Shown here: positions 17,938 to 26,295 of the stretch, piece after piece
Layout of the letters: every line of letters begins with the position of its first letter
Numbering within the stretch: position 1 is the first letter of the stretch
Source of the DNA: Pseudomonas sp. Marseille-Q3773
Lineage (GTDB): Bacteria; Pseudomonadota; Gammaproteobacteria; Pseudomonadales; Pseudomonadaceae
Length of the DNA: 64,000 nt
Assembly (NCBI RefSeq): GCF_916618955.1
Contig: NZ_OU745390.1
Span: 2,976,001-3,040,000, forward strand
Direction of reading: 5' to 3'
Notes under the pieces: generated by a model
Seen by the model: the letters and a program-made list of their open reading frames with translations, nothing else
Told to the model about the DNA's origin: nothing
Databases searched by the model: none
Position numbers and translations under genes: made by a program

Positions 17938-18837
17938 ATGATCGTCCACCCCGCTCCTGATGTGCTGCGTGTGCTGTTCACCCTCAAGGGTTCGATCGTC
18001 AAGCGCATTGCCCTGCGCTGCCTGATGATCACCCTGCTGGCCGCACTGATCGTGCTGGTCGAGCGGCATTTCCCGGCGTTTTTCTACCCGGTCAGCGCCA
18101 CCCCGTTCACCTTGCTGGGGCTGTCGCTGTCGATTTTCATGAGTTTTCGCAACAACGCCTGCTACGACCGTTGGTGGGAAGGGCGCAAGGCCTGGGGCAA
18201 GCTGATCATCGAAACCCGCTCGTTCGTACGCGAGAGCCAGGTCATCGCCGACCCGGCCCTGCGCGCCGAGCTGTTGCGCAACCTGTGCGGCTTTGCCCAT
18301 GCGCTGAATGCGCACCTGCGCAACGAGGACGAACTGGCGGCTGCCCGACCCTGGCTGGCCCGGCCCGAAGCGCTCGGCAGCCACAATGTGTGCGACGCCA
18401 TCCTGCGCGAAGTCGGCGGGCACTGCTCGCGGCTGGCGGAACAGCAGCACATCAGTGACTGGCGCTACAGCCTGCTGGAACAGCGCCTGGTGGGCCTTAC
18501 CGAGGTGCAGGCCACCTGCGAGCGGATCAAAGGCACGCCCTTGCCGTTCCCCTACACGCTGCTGCTGCACCGCACCATCTATATCTTCTGCCTGCTGCTG
18601 CCGTTTGCCCTGGCCGAACCACTGGGCTGGCTGGCGCCGCTGTTCACCACCATCGTGGGGTACACCTTTTTCGGGCTGGATGCGATCGGCAACGAACTGG
18701 AAGACCCGTTCGGGCGCGATGAAAACGATTTGCCGACCGATGCCATGGTACGCACCGTGGAGCGCGATGTACTGGCCGGATTGGGCGAACAACAGCTGCC
18801 GCCGGCGTTGTTGCCGGTGGGGTATGTGCTGAGCTGA
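17938..18837 (+). CDS. Bestrophin family anion channel protein
   Basis: 299 residues with the bestrophin (UPF0187) pattern: two early transmembrane segments (residues 24-42 and 49-65), FRNNACYDRWWEGRKAWGKLI near residue 69, and a late membrane region FPYTLLLHRTIYIFCLLLPFALAEPLGWLAPLFTTIVGYTFFGLDAIGNELEDPFG. Bacterial bestrophins are pentameric ion channels. It starts 20 bases after moaA and is probably co-transcribed, though no functional link to molybdenum metabolism is known to me. Confidence 0.87.
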   Translation: MIVHPAPDVLRVLFTLKGSIVKRIALRCLMITLLAALIVLVERHFPAFFYPVSATPFTLLGLSLSIFMSFRNNACYDRWWEGRKAWGKLIIETRSFVRESQVIADPALRAELLRNLCGFAHALNAHLRNEDELAAARPWLARPEALGSHNVCDAILREVGGHCSRLAEQQHISDWRYSLLEQRLVGLTEVQATCERIKGTPLPFPYTLLLHRTIYIFCLLLPFALAEPLGWLAPLFTTIVGYTFFGLDAIGNELEDPFGRDENDLPTDAMVRTVERDVLAGLGEQQLPPALLPVGYVLS

Positions 18838-18853
18838 CTGCCGGTTTGCCTGC

Positions 18854-18950
18854 TCTGGCCTCTTCGCGGGTGAACCCGCTCCCACAGGGCCCCCACAAGT
18901 CTTCAGGCAATGGTGATCCTGTGGGAGCGGGTTCACCCGCGAAAGGGCCA
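18854..18950. repeat. Paired REP elements (inverted)
   Basis: TGGCCTCTTCGCGGG... CCCGCTCCCACAGG and CCTGTGGGAGCGGG...CCCGCGAAAGGGCCA face each other across about 30 bases. The pair separates the convergent bestrophin and moaB genes. Confidence 0.9.
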
Positions 18951-18964
18951 GAACAGAAGAGCGC

Positions 18965-19504
18965 TCAACCGCGACTTGCGCAGGCCTCGATCGGCTTCAG
19001 GTGCTTGACGAAGTTGCACGGCCGGTGCCGTGCATCCAGCTGCTCCGCCAGGATTCCTTCCCACGCCGTCCGGCAGGCCCCGGTGGAGCCCGGCAGGCAA
19101 CAGACCAGGGTGCGGTTGGCCAGCCCGGCGAACGCGCGGCTCTGTACGGTCGAGGTGCCGATATCCAGAATCGACAAGGCCCGGAACAGCTCGCCAAACC
19201 CGTCGATGCGCTTGTCCAGCAGGCACTCGATCGCCTCCGGCGTGCTGTCGCGCCCGGTAAAGCCGGTACCACCGGTGACCAGCACTACCTGCACCTGGTC
19301 GTCGGCAATCCATGTAGCCACCTGGGCGCGGATCTTGTACAGGTCGTCCTTGAGCAGCGCCCGCGCCACCAGACGGTGGCCGACCTCCACCGAACGGCTG
19401 GCCAGCAGCTCGCCGGAGGTGTCGTTGTCAAAGGTACGGGTGTCGCTGACAGTCAGCACGGCGATGTTGAGCGGTACGAAGACCGCGTCGGCTTGGACGC
19501 GCAC
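18965..19504 (-). CDS. moaB: Molybdenum cofactor biosynthesis protein MoaB
   Basis: 179 residues with VLTVSDTRTFDNDTSGELL at the N-terminus and VVLVTGGTGFTGRDSTPEAI in the centre, the MPT-binding signature shared with MogA. MoaB/MogA adenylate molybdopterin before molybdate insertion. Start is GTG 19504 with AAGGAG 7 bases upstream. It lies in the same Mo-cofactor block as moaA but in opposite orientation. Confidence 0.93.
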   Translation of the reverse strand: MRVQADAVFVPLNIAVLTVSDTRTFDNDTSGELLASRSVEVGHRLVARALLKDDLYKIRAQVATWIADDQVQVVLVTGGTGFTGRDSTPEAIECLLDKRIDGFGELFRALSILDIGTSTVQSRAFAGLANRTLVCCLPGSTGACRTAWEGILAEQLDARHRPCNFVKHLKPIEACASRG

Positions 19505-19644
19505 GGCGAAGCTCCTTCAATGGCATTCCAGCCACGCTAGAGGCATGGCCCAAGGGCGTCCAATCGATATGGCGTACCGGCTGATCAATGACATCTATCG
19601 CAGACGTGGGTTATGGTCTGCACAATCCGATACCAGGCACGTTC

Positions 19645-20544
19645 ATGGACATCAAGCAGCTCAAGTTCCTCATCGCCCTCGACCAGACCCGCCACTTCGG
19701 CCAGGCCGCGGCGCTGTGCCATATTACCCAGCCGACGCTGTCCATGCGCCTGCGCAACCTGGAAGACGAACTGGACCTGGTGCTGGTCAAGCGCGGCCAG
19801 CGTTTCGAAGGCTTCACCGAAGCCGGCGAGCGCATCCTGGCCTGGGCCCGCACCTTGCTCGCCGCCCATGACGGCCTGCAGGCCGAGGCCGCCAGCTGCC
19901 GTGGCCAGGTAGTCGGCAGCCTGCGCCTGGGCACGGTGCCGCTGGCCAGCTTCAACCCCATGCACCTGCTGCTGCCGCTGCGTGAGAAGTACCCCGAGCT
20001 GCACTTCCAGCTCAGCTCACTGAGTTCGGAACAGGTCATCGACGGGCTCAGCCGCAACCAGCTCGACCTTGGCATCTGCTACCTGGACCAGGTCAACACC
20101 AGCTTCTTCGAAGTGATCGAACTGGGCACTACCACCATGGGCCTGCTGCACGATACCCGGCACTTCCAGTTCGCCAGTGACACCCTGCGCTGGGACGAAC
20201 TCGGCGGCATTCCGCTGGGCCTGTTGAGCAAGGGCATGCACTACCGCCAGTCGCTGGACCTGAGTTTCCGCAGCCGCGGCCTGGAGCCGAATGCGGTGCT
20301 GGAAAGCGACTCCAGCTTCCAGCTGATCCAGGCCATCCACACCGGCATGTGCTGCGCGGTCATGCCGCTGGACTGCGGCCTGGAAGACCTCAGCGAGCAC
20401 CTGCGCATCCTGCCGGTGGCCGACGCCGCCATCCACAGCCCGGTAGGCCTGCTGCTGCGCCGCAGCGAGCCTCGTTCCGCGATTGCCGAGCAGTGCTTTG
20501 ATGAGGCGCGGGCGTTGTTCTTGCCAGCTCCGGTCAGTGCTTGA
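19645..20544 (+). CDS. LysR family transcriptional regulator
   Basis: 299 residues: winged helix-turn-helix (MDIKQLKFLIALDQTRHFGQAAALCHITQPTLSMRLRNLEDEL) and a periplasmic-binding-protein-like effector domain. ATG 19645 is the normal LysR start. It diverges from moaB and may regulate the molybdenum block; the effector is unknown. The 3' end overlaps the convergent phage tail-collar gene by 11 bases. Confidence 0.9.
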   Translation: MDIKQLKFLIALDQTRHFGQAAALCHITQPTLSMRLRNLEDELDLVLVKRGQRFEGFTEAGERILAWARTLLAAHDGLQAEAASCRGQVVGSLRLGTVPLASFNPMHLLLPLREKYPELHFQLSSLSSEQVIDGLSRNQLDLGICYLDQVNTSFFEVIELGTTTMGLLHDTRHFQFASDTLRWDELGGIPLGLLSKGMHYRQSLDLSFRSRGLEPNAVLESDSSFQLIQAIHTGMCCAVMPLDCGLEDLSEHLRILPVADAAIHSPVGLLLRRSEPRSAIAEQCFDEARALFLPAPVSA

Positions 20545-21385
20545 TCAGCGCCAGCATCGAGAGGTTGCGAGGGCGGGAGACCCCGGAGTAGCCGCGGTCT
20601 CCAAACAAGCCTGGCAATGCATAGGTGACCACTGCATCGACACCGCCAAGCGATATGCTTGCATAGTCGCCCACATTATATGCATCCACGCCCATCTCGA
20701 CCTGCGATCCCGGGCCGTCGTTCCGACTGGTCGATGCGCTCCAGACACCATTGGCCTTGCTTTGCGTCGTGTCGTAAGGGTAGAGACTGCCCTTCTGCCA
20801 GGTACCGAAGCCTCGGCCCTTGTCCACGCCCCGGCCGTCATCGTAACCGCGGATGAACTCGCCTCGCAGATCCGGAAGCCGGAAAGTCGTGACACCATCC
20901 CCTTCACCGTAGGTCGTCCCAACAGCAGCGAACAGGGCAGCGTATTCAGCACGTGAGACCAGCGAACCATCAGCTTTCAGCCAGCCAACCGGCACGCTGT
21001 TGGCGGCAGTGTACTTGATATCGCCTGGCGCGGCGCCTGAAAAACCGATCAGTTGACCCAGCGTCACCGCATGCTGGCTGTGGACGGCATCTGCCACTTG
21101 TTGAGCGCCTCCTTCGCAGTTCAGCAGGATCCAGCACAAGGCGCCGTCATTCAAAAGAGGGCCAAGGTAGGACATCAGCGTCACGTTGCCACCCGCCACG
21201 ATTTCGCTGCCCTGCAGAGTCCGACCGCCAAGGCCAAAGATAGGGGCCGCAGCCAGCCCGTCGGGTGCATAGGTAGCATCCGCCATGTTGGTGCTGGTGG
21301 CGCGGAAAAACTGGACGATGCCATTGGTCGTGGGAAGACTCGCAAACGGCAGCGAATTCTGTGAAGCGTAATGAGTTGTCATCAT
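20534..21385 (-). CDS. Orphan phage tail-collar domain protein
   Basis: 283 residues. The central region PVGWLKADGSLVSRAEYAAL then GEGDGVTTFRLPDLRGEFIRGYDDGRGVD is the phage tail-collar fold common in tail fibres; the C-terminus ends RPRNLSMLALIKH as in many fibre tips. No other phage gene lies nearby. The coding sequence is visibly less GC-rich than its neighbours, indicating transfer. ATG 21385 has AAGGA 5 bases upstream (a second ATG follows directly). It has its own strong promoter and overlaps the LysR gene end by 11 bases. Confidence 0.85.
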   Translation of the reverse strand: MMTTHYASQNSLPFASLPTTNGIVQFFRATSTNMADATYAPDGLAAAPIFGLGGRTLQGSEIVAGGNVTLMSYLGPLLNDGALCWILLNCEGGAQQVADAVHSQHAVTLGQLIGFSGAAPGDIKYTAANSVPVGWLKADGSLVSRAEYAALFAAVGTTYGEGDGVTTFRLPDLRGEFIRGYDDGRGVDKGRGFGTWQKGSLYPYDTTQSKANGVWSASTSRNDGPGSQVEMGVDAYNVGDYASISLGGVDAVVTYALPGLFGDRGYSGVSRPRNLSMLALIKH

Positions 21386-21437
21386 GAATATCCTTATCAG
21401 GTGTGATTTGGAACGAGCCAGATAGGCCGTCCACCTC

Positions 21438-21466
21438 AAGATATGCATTTGCGCATTGCATGTCAA
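21438..21466 (-). promoter_or_regulatory. Strong sigma70-type promoter of the tail-collar gene, with TGCAT repeats
   Basis: On the minus strand TTGACA (21466-21461), a 17-bp spacer and TATCTT (21443-21438) form a near-consensus promoter about 50 bases upstream of the collar start. TGCAT-type motifs crowd 21443-21479, including the inverted repeat GCATTG/CAATGC at 21453-21458 and 21464-21469, and look like an operator over the spacer and -35. Confidence 0.65.
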
Positions 21467-21478
21467 TGCATTAGTGCA

Positions 21479-22258
21479 TCAGCCTCTTTCTTCCGTGGCC
21501 TGGCGATACTGCCGCGGCGTGAAGCCGGTCAGCTGCTTGAACTGGCGGCTGAAGGCGCTGTGGTCGGTATAGCCGCAGCGCATGGCCACTTCGGTGATCG
21601 GTAAATCCGAGTGCAGCAGGCGATGGGCCTGTTCGAGGCGCGCCTTGTGGATCATCTGCCGTGGCGTGAGGTGGAACACCCGCTTGCAATAGCGCTCCAG
21701 CTGGGCCACGGAAATGCCGGCGATGCGGGTCAGCTCGCGCAGGCTGATCGGTTGGTGGAAATGCTCGCGGATGTGCTCGTCCACCGCCGCCAGGCGCTGG
21801 TAGGCCGGGTGGGTGTCGGCGGCTGACTGCAGGTCGACCGAGATGCCGACCAGGCCGATGATCTCCCCTGCCAGGTTGTACAGCGGGCGCTTGTGGGTCA
21901 GGCACCAGCCGGGCTCGCGGCTGCCGTACAGGTGCAGTTCCAGCTGGTCCTCAAGCACCAGGCCTTCCTTCAGCACGCGCCGATCCTGCTCGGTGTAGCC
22001 GGGGCCCAGCTGGGCCGGGAACACTTCGGCGCTGGTCTTGCCCAGCAGTGGTTGCAGGCGCTTGAGGCCGCAGCGGCGGACCAGGGTGTCGTTGGCCAAT
22101 ACGTAGCGGGCAGCCGGGTCCTTGATGAAGATCGCCGCGTTGGGGATGGCATCGAGGATCGGTAGCAGCAAGGCCACTCCGGCGAGCAGGGCCTCGAGGC
22201 TGGCGGGGCGGTGCTGGTCGAAGGACTGATACAGGGTTGCCAGGGGGGTGTCGGTCAT
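21479..22258 (-). CDS. PAS-AraC family transcriptional regulator, probable hydroxyproline-cluster activator
   Basis: 259 residues. The N-terminal half resembles a PAS sensor (LDAIPNAAIFIKDPAARYVLANDTLVRRCGL, then PLYNLAGEIIGLVGISVDL). The C-terminal 100 residues form the paired AraC helix-turn-helix (ISLRELTRIAGISVAQLERYCKRVF; ITEVAMRCGYTDHSAFSRQFKQLTGFTPRQYR). It is divergent from the hydroxyproline permease-epimerase run, the usual place for its activator; P. aeruginosa uses an AraC-type LhpR. ATG 22258 fits the family; the upstream frame runs into a REP pair. Confidence 0.85.
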   Translation of the reverse strand: MTDTPLATLYQSFDQHRPASLEALLAGVALLLPILDAIPNAAIFIKDPAARYVLANDTLVRRCGLKRLQPLLGKTSAEVFPAQLGPGYTEQDRRVLKEGLVLEDQLELHLYGSREPGWCLTHKRPLYNLAGEIIGLVGISVDLQSAADTHPAYQRLAAVDEHIREHFHQPISLRELTRIAGISVAQLERYCKRVFHLTPRQMIHKARLEQAHRLLHSDLPITEVAMRCGYTDHSAFSRQFKQLTGFTPRQYRQATEERG

Positions 22259-22280
22259 CTGCTCTGTCTCGGTTTGCTGT

Positions 22281-22381
22281 GCCGGCCTCTTCGCGGGTAA
22301 ACCCGCTCCCACAAGGGGCTTCACAGATCTTGAAGGCGGTGGGGTCCCTGTGGGAGCGGGTTCACCCGCGAAAGGGCCGGC
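22281..22381. repeat. Paired REP elements (inverted)
   Basis: GCCGGCCTCTTCGCGGG...CCCGCTCCCACAAGG and CCTGTGGGAGCGGG...CGCGAAAGGGCCGGC face each other. They occupy the left part of the divergent spacer between the AraC regulator and the permease; the remaining 220 bases (22382-22601) hold no gene and should contain both promoters. Confidence 0.9.
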
Positions 22382-22601
22382 ACCGCCACTGCAGTTCTCA
22401 AGCCCTTGCCCTGTATGGCTTACAGCCTATCCAGCCGCCTTTCCCCAAGCCACTGCTTTTTCCAACTGTGCCGATTTCGTCATCCACCCTGCAGAAAACC
22501 ATCAAGAACCGTCGCCTTGATCGGTCCACTCTATGCCCCACGCAAGCCGCACTTCGTGACATCAGACCTGCCTATCCAATAACCAACAAAAAGGCGCCCC
22601 C

Positions 22602-24212
22602 ATGTCAGGCAAATTCAAGAAACAGTTGTCATTGCTGGACCTCACCTTCATCGGCCTAGGGGCCATCTTCGGCTCCGGCTGGCTGTTCGCCGCCAGCCAC
22701 GTCTCGGCCATCGCCGGCCCGGCCGGCATCCTGTCCTGGTTCCTCGGCGGCTTCGCCGTGCTCTTGCTGGGCATCGTCTATTGCGAGCTGGGCGCCGCCC
22801 TGCCGCGCGCCGGTGGCGTGGTGCGCTACCCGGTGTACTCGCATGGCCCGCTGCTGGGCTACCTGATGGGCTTCATCACCCTGATCGCCTTCTCCAGCCT
22901 GATCGCCATCGAAGTGGTCGCCTCGCGCCAGTACGCCGCCGCCTGGTTCCCCGGGCTGACCAAGGCCGGTTCCAGCGACCCGAGCGTGCTCGGCTGGCTG
23001 GTGCAGTTCGCCCTGCTGGGGCTGTTCTTCTTCCTCAACTACCGCAGCGTGAAAACCTTCGCCAAGGCCAACAACCTGGTCAGCGTGTTCAAGTTCATCG
23101 TGCCGCTGCTGGTGATCGGCGTGCTGTTCACCTTCTTCAAGCCGGAAAACTTCGAGGTCCAGGGCTTTGCGCCGTTCGGCCTGTCCGGGGTGGAAATGGC
23201 GGTCTCGGCTGGCGGCATCATTTTCGCCTACCTGGGCCTGACGCCCATCATTTCGGTCGCCAGCGAGGTGAAGAACCCGCAGCGCACCATCCCGATCGCG
23301 CTGATCCTCTCGGTGCTGCTGTCGACCGCCATCTATGCCCTGCTGCAACTGGCCTTCCTCGGCAGCGTGCCAACCGAAATGCTGGCCAACGGCTGGGCCA
23401 GCGTGAGCAAGGAACTGGCCCTGCCCTACCGTGACATCGCCCTGGCCCTGGGTGTCGGCTGGCTGGCCTACCTGGTGGTGGCCGACGCGGTGATCTCGCC
23501 CAGCGGCTGCGGCAACATCTACATGAACGCCACCCCACGCGTGGTCTATGGCTGGGCGCAGACCGGCACCTTTTTCAAGTACTTCACCCGCATCGATGCC
23601 GAGTCTGGCATCCCGCGCCCGGCGCTGTGGCTGACCTTTGCCCTGTCGGTGTTCTGGACCCTGCCATTCCCGTCCTGGGAAGCGCTGATCAACGTGGTTT
23701 CCGCAGCCCTTGTGCTGAGCTACGCCGTGGCCCCGGTCAGCGTCGCCGCCCTGCGCCGCAACGCTCCCGACATGCCACGCCCGTTCCGGGTCAAGGGCAT
23801 GGGCGTGCTCGGCCCGCTGTCGTTCATCATCGCCGCGCTGATCGTGTACTGGTCCGGCTGGAACACCGTGTCGTGGCTGCTGGCCCTGCAGATCGTGATG
23901 TTCGTGCTGTATCTGCTGTGCAGCCGCTTCGTACCGACCCAGCACCTGTCGCTGGCCCGGCAGGTGCGCTCGTCGGCGTGGCTGATCGGCTTCTACGCGG
24001 TGACCATCCTGCTGTCCTGGCTGGGCAGCTTCGGCGGCCTGGGGGTACTCGGCCACCCGTTCGACACCGTGGCCGTGGCCGCCTGCGCCCTGGGCATCTA
24101 CTACTGGGGCGCAGCCACTGGCGTGCCGGCCCACCTGGTGCGCCTGGAGGGCGAGGATGAAAGCGAAGCTGGCGTTGAAACCTACAGCAGCCGTCCCGCT
24201 GTCGCTTCCTGA
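22602..24212 (+). CDS. APC superfamily amino-acid permease, probable hydroxyproline importer
   Basis: 536 residues, about twelve to fourteen transmembrane helices, with the APC-family first helix LSLLDLTFIGLGAIFGSGWLFAASHVSAIAGPAGILSW and GVVRYPVYSHGPLLGYLMGF. It is the first gene of the hydroxyproline run, which points to uptake of hydroxyproline. AAGG lies 9 bases upstream of ATG 22602. Substrate is inferred from context. Confidence 0.85.
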   Translation: MSGKFKKQLSLLDLTFIGLGAIFGSGWLFAASHVSAIAGPAGILSWFLGGFAVLLLGIVYCELGAALPRAGGVVRYPVYSHGPLLGYLMGFITLIAFSSLIAIEVVASRQYAAAWFPGLTKAGSSDPSVLGWLVQFALLGLFFFLNYRSVKTFAKANNLVSVFKFIVPLLVIGVLFTFFKPENFEVQGFAPFGLSGVEMAVSAGGIIFAYLGLTPIISVASEVKNPQRTIPIALILSVLLSTAIYALLQLAFLGSVPTEMLANGWASVSKELALPYRDIALALGVGWLAYLVVADAVISPSGCGNIYMNATPRVVYGWAQTGTFFKYFTRIDAESGIPRPALWLTFALSVFWTLPFPSWEALINVVSAALVLSYAVAPVSVAALRRNAPDMPRPFRVKGMGVLGPLSFIIAALIVYWSGWNTVSWLLALQIVMFVLYLLCSRFVPTQHLSLARQVRSSAWLIGFYAVTILLSWLGSFGGLGVLGHPFDTVAVAACALGIYYWGAATGVPAHLVRLEGEDESEAGVETYSSRPAVAS

Positions 24213-24235
24213 ATCTCTAGCCAATGGACAAGCCC

Positions 24236-25162
24236 ATGAAACACATCCACGTCATCGACTCGCATACCGGCGGCGAACCGACCCGCCTGGTGATGAAAGG
24301 CTTCCCGACACTGCACGGCCGCAGCATGGCCGAGCAACGCGACGAACTGCGCGAGCTGCACGACCAATGGCGCCGCGCCTGCCTGCTGGAACCGCGCGGC
24401 AACGATGTGCTGGTCGGCGCGCTGTACTGCCCACCGACCTCGGCCGACGCTTCCTGCGGGGTGATCTTCTTCAACAACGCCGGCTACCTGAACATGTGCG
24501 GCCACGGCACCATCGGCCTGGTCGCCTCGCTGCAGCACCTGGGCCTGATTGCCCCGGGCGAACACAAGATCGACACGCCGGTCGGCCAGGTCACTGCAAC
24601 CCTGCATGACGACGGCGCCGTTACCGTCGGCAACGTGCCCTCCTACCGCTATCGCCAGCACGTGGCGGTGGACGTGCCCGGGCATGGCGTGGTGCACGGC
24701 GACATCGCCTGGGGTGGCAACTGGTTCTTCCTGGTTTCCGAACACGGCCAGCACATCGAGCTGGACAACCGCGAGGCACTGACCGACTACACCTGGGCCA
24801 TGCTCAAGGCCCTCGAGACCCAGGGCATCACCGGCGAGCACGGAGCGCCGATCGACCATGTCGAGCTGTTCGCCGATGACACCAATGCCGACAGCCGCAA
24901 CTTCGTGATGTGCCCCGGCAAGGCCTACGACCGCTCGCCCTGCGGCACCGGCACCAGCGCCAAGCTGGCCTGCCTGGCCGCCGACGGCAAGCTCGCTGAG
25001 GGCCAGACCTGGGTGCAGGCCAGCATTACTGGCAGCCAGTTCCACGCCCGCTACCAGCGCGACGGCGATTGCATTCGCCCGTTCATCACCGGCCGCGCCT
25101 ACATGACCGCCGACAGCACCCTGCTGATCGACGAACAGGACCCGTTCGCCTGGGGCATCTGA
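24236..25162 (+). CDS. lhpA: 4-hydroxyproline 2-epimerase
   Basis: 308 residues of the proline-racemase superfamily. Both catalytic cysteines are present: Cys88 in NMCGHGTIG and Cys236 in SPCGTGTSA. The two-cysteine arrangement and HTGGEPTR at residues 10-17 fit the enzyme that turns trans-4-hydroxy-L-proline into cis-4-hydroxy-D-proline. ATG 24236 ([13 protein letters not shown]) gives the family length; ATG 24224 would add four residues. It follows the permease by 23 bases and precedes the deaminase. Confidence 0.94.
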   Translation: MKHIHVIDSHTGGEPTRLVMKGFPTLHGRSMAEQRDELRELHDQWRRACLLEPRGNDVLVGALYCPPTSADASCGVIFFNNAGYLNMCGHGTIGLVASLQHLGLIAPGEHKIDTPVGQVTATLHDDGAVTVGNVPSYRYRQHVAVDVPGHGVVHGDIAWGGNWFFLVSEHGQHIELDNREALTDYTWAMLKALETQGITGEHGAPIDHVELFADDTNADSRNFVMCPGKAYDRSPCGTGTSAKLACLAADGKLAEGQTWVQASITGSQFHARYQRDGDCIRPFITGRAYMTADSTLLIDEQDPFAWGI

Positions 25163-25203
25163 GCCCCGTTTTTCCCAGACTGAATACCGCCAGGAGCAAC
25201 ACC

Positions 25204-26151
25204 ATGACCAGCAATATCTTCACCGGCACCATGCCCGCCCTGATGACCCCCTGCACCGCTGAGCGCAAGCCGGACTTCGACGCCCTGGTGCGCAAGGGCC
25301 GCGAACTGATCGACCTCGGCATGAGCGCGGTGGTGTACTGCGGCTCGATGGGCGATTGGCCGCTGCTGACCGAAGCCGAGCGCCAGGAGGGCGTGGCCCG
25401 CCTAGTCGCCGCCGGCATCCCGACCATCGTCGGCACCGGCGCGGTGAACACCCGCGAAGCCGTATCCCACGCCGCCCACGCGGCCAAGGTGGGCGCCGCC
25501 GGCCTGATGGTGATCCCGCGCGTGCTCAGCCGCGGGGCCTCGCTGATTGCCCAGAAGCACCACTTCTCGGCGATCCTCGCTGCCGCGCCAAAGCTGCCGG
25601 CGGTGATCTACAACAGCCCGTACTACGGCTTCGCCACCCGCGCCGACCTGTTCTTCGAACTGCGCCGCGAGTTCCCCAACCTGATCGGCTTCAAGGAGTT
25701 CGGCGGTGGCGCCGACCTGCGCTACGCCGCCGAGCACATCACCTCCAAGGATGACGACGTCACCCTGATGGTCGGCGTCGACACCCAGGTGGTGCATGGC
25801 TTCGTCAACTGCAACGCCACTGGCGCCATCACCGGCATCGGCAACGCCCTGCCACGCGAAGTGCTGCACCTGGTGAGCCTGAGCAAGCAGGCGGCCAAGG
25901 GCGATGCCAAGGCCCGGCGCCTGGCGCGTGAGCTGGAAGCGGCGCTGGCGGTGCTGTCGTCGTTCGACGAAGGCTGCGACCTGGTGCTGTATTACAAGCA
26001 CCTGATGGTGCTTAACGGCGACCGCGAATACAGCCTGCACTTCAACGAGACCGACGCCCTGACCGACGCCCAGCGCAACTATGCCGAACAGCAGTACGCG
26101 CTGTTCCGCACCTGGTATGCCAGCTGGTCGGCCGAGCAGAACGTGGCCTGA
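25204..26151 (+). CDS. Delta1-pyrroline-4-hydroxy-2-carboxylate deaminase (DapA/NanA family)
   Basis: 315 residues of the DHDPS/N-acetylneuraminate lyase family. The Schiff-base lysine is in LIGFKEFGGG; the conserved Tyr is in VIYNSPYYGF. In hydroxyproline catabolism this enzyme dehydrates and deaminates Pyr4H2C to alpha-ketoglutarate semialdehyde. The assignment over true DapA rests on its place between the epimerase and semialdehyde dehydrogenase; the real dapA lies at 37.6-38.5 kb. CAGGAG precedes ATG 25204. Confidence 0.9.
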   Translation: MTSNIFTGTMPALMTPCTAERKPDFDALVRKGRELIDLGMSAVVYCGSMGDWPLLTEAERQEGVARLVAAGIPTIVGTGAVNTREAVSHAAHAAKVGAAGLMVIPRVLSRGASLIAQKHHFSAILAAAPKLPAVIYNSPYYGFATRADLFFELRREFPNLIGFKEFGGGADLRYAAEHITSKDDDVTLMVGVDTQVVHGFVNCNATGAITGIGNALPREVLHLVSLSKQAAKGDAKARRLARELEAALAVLSSFDEGCDLVLYYKHLMVLNGDREYSLHFNETDALTDAQRNYAEQQYALFRTWYASWSAEQNVA

Positions 26152-26165
26152 GCAGCCATTACTGT

Positions 26166-26253
26166 CCCTGTGGGAGCGGGTTCACCCGCGAACACCGGCG
26201 AAGCCGGTGCCAGGCACCGAGTCGCCTGCTTCGCGGGTGAACCCGCTCCCACA
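26166..26253. repeat. Paired REP elements (inverted) inside the hydroxyproline gene run
   Basis: CCTGTGGGAGCGGGTTCACCCGCG at the left and CGCGGGTGAACCCGCTCCCACAAGG at the right flank a further GGCGAAGCC hairpin. The pair separates the deaminase gene from the dehydrogenase gene on the same strand, so it may reduce or uncouple downstream expression. Confidence 0.9.
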
Positions 26254-26295
26254 AGGGCTGCGGTTTCCCTTGATATTTGATTCCAAGGAGGTTCC

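Noticed and set aside
20534..21385. Prophage or tailocin cluster
   Set aside because: Only one phage-type gene is present; no capsid, holin, lysin, sheath or tape-measure gene nearby.
25204..26151. Second dapA for lysine biosynthesis
   Set aside because: Same fold, but position between hydroxyproline epimerase and semialdehyde dehydrogenase indicates the deaminase; true dapA is beside bamC.
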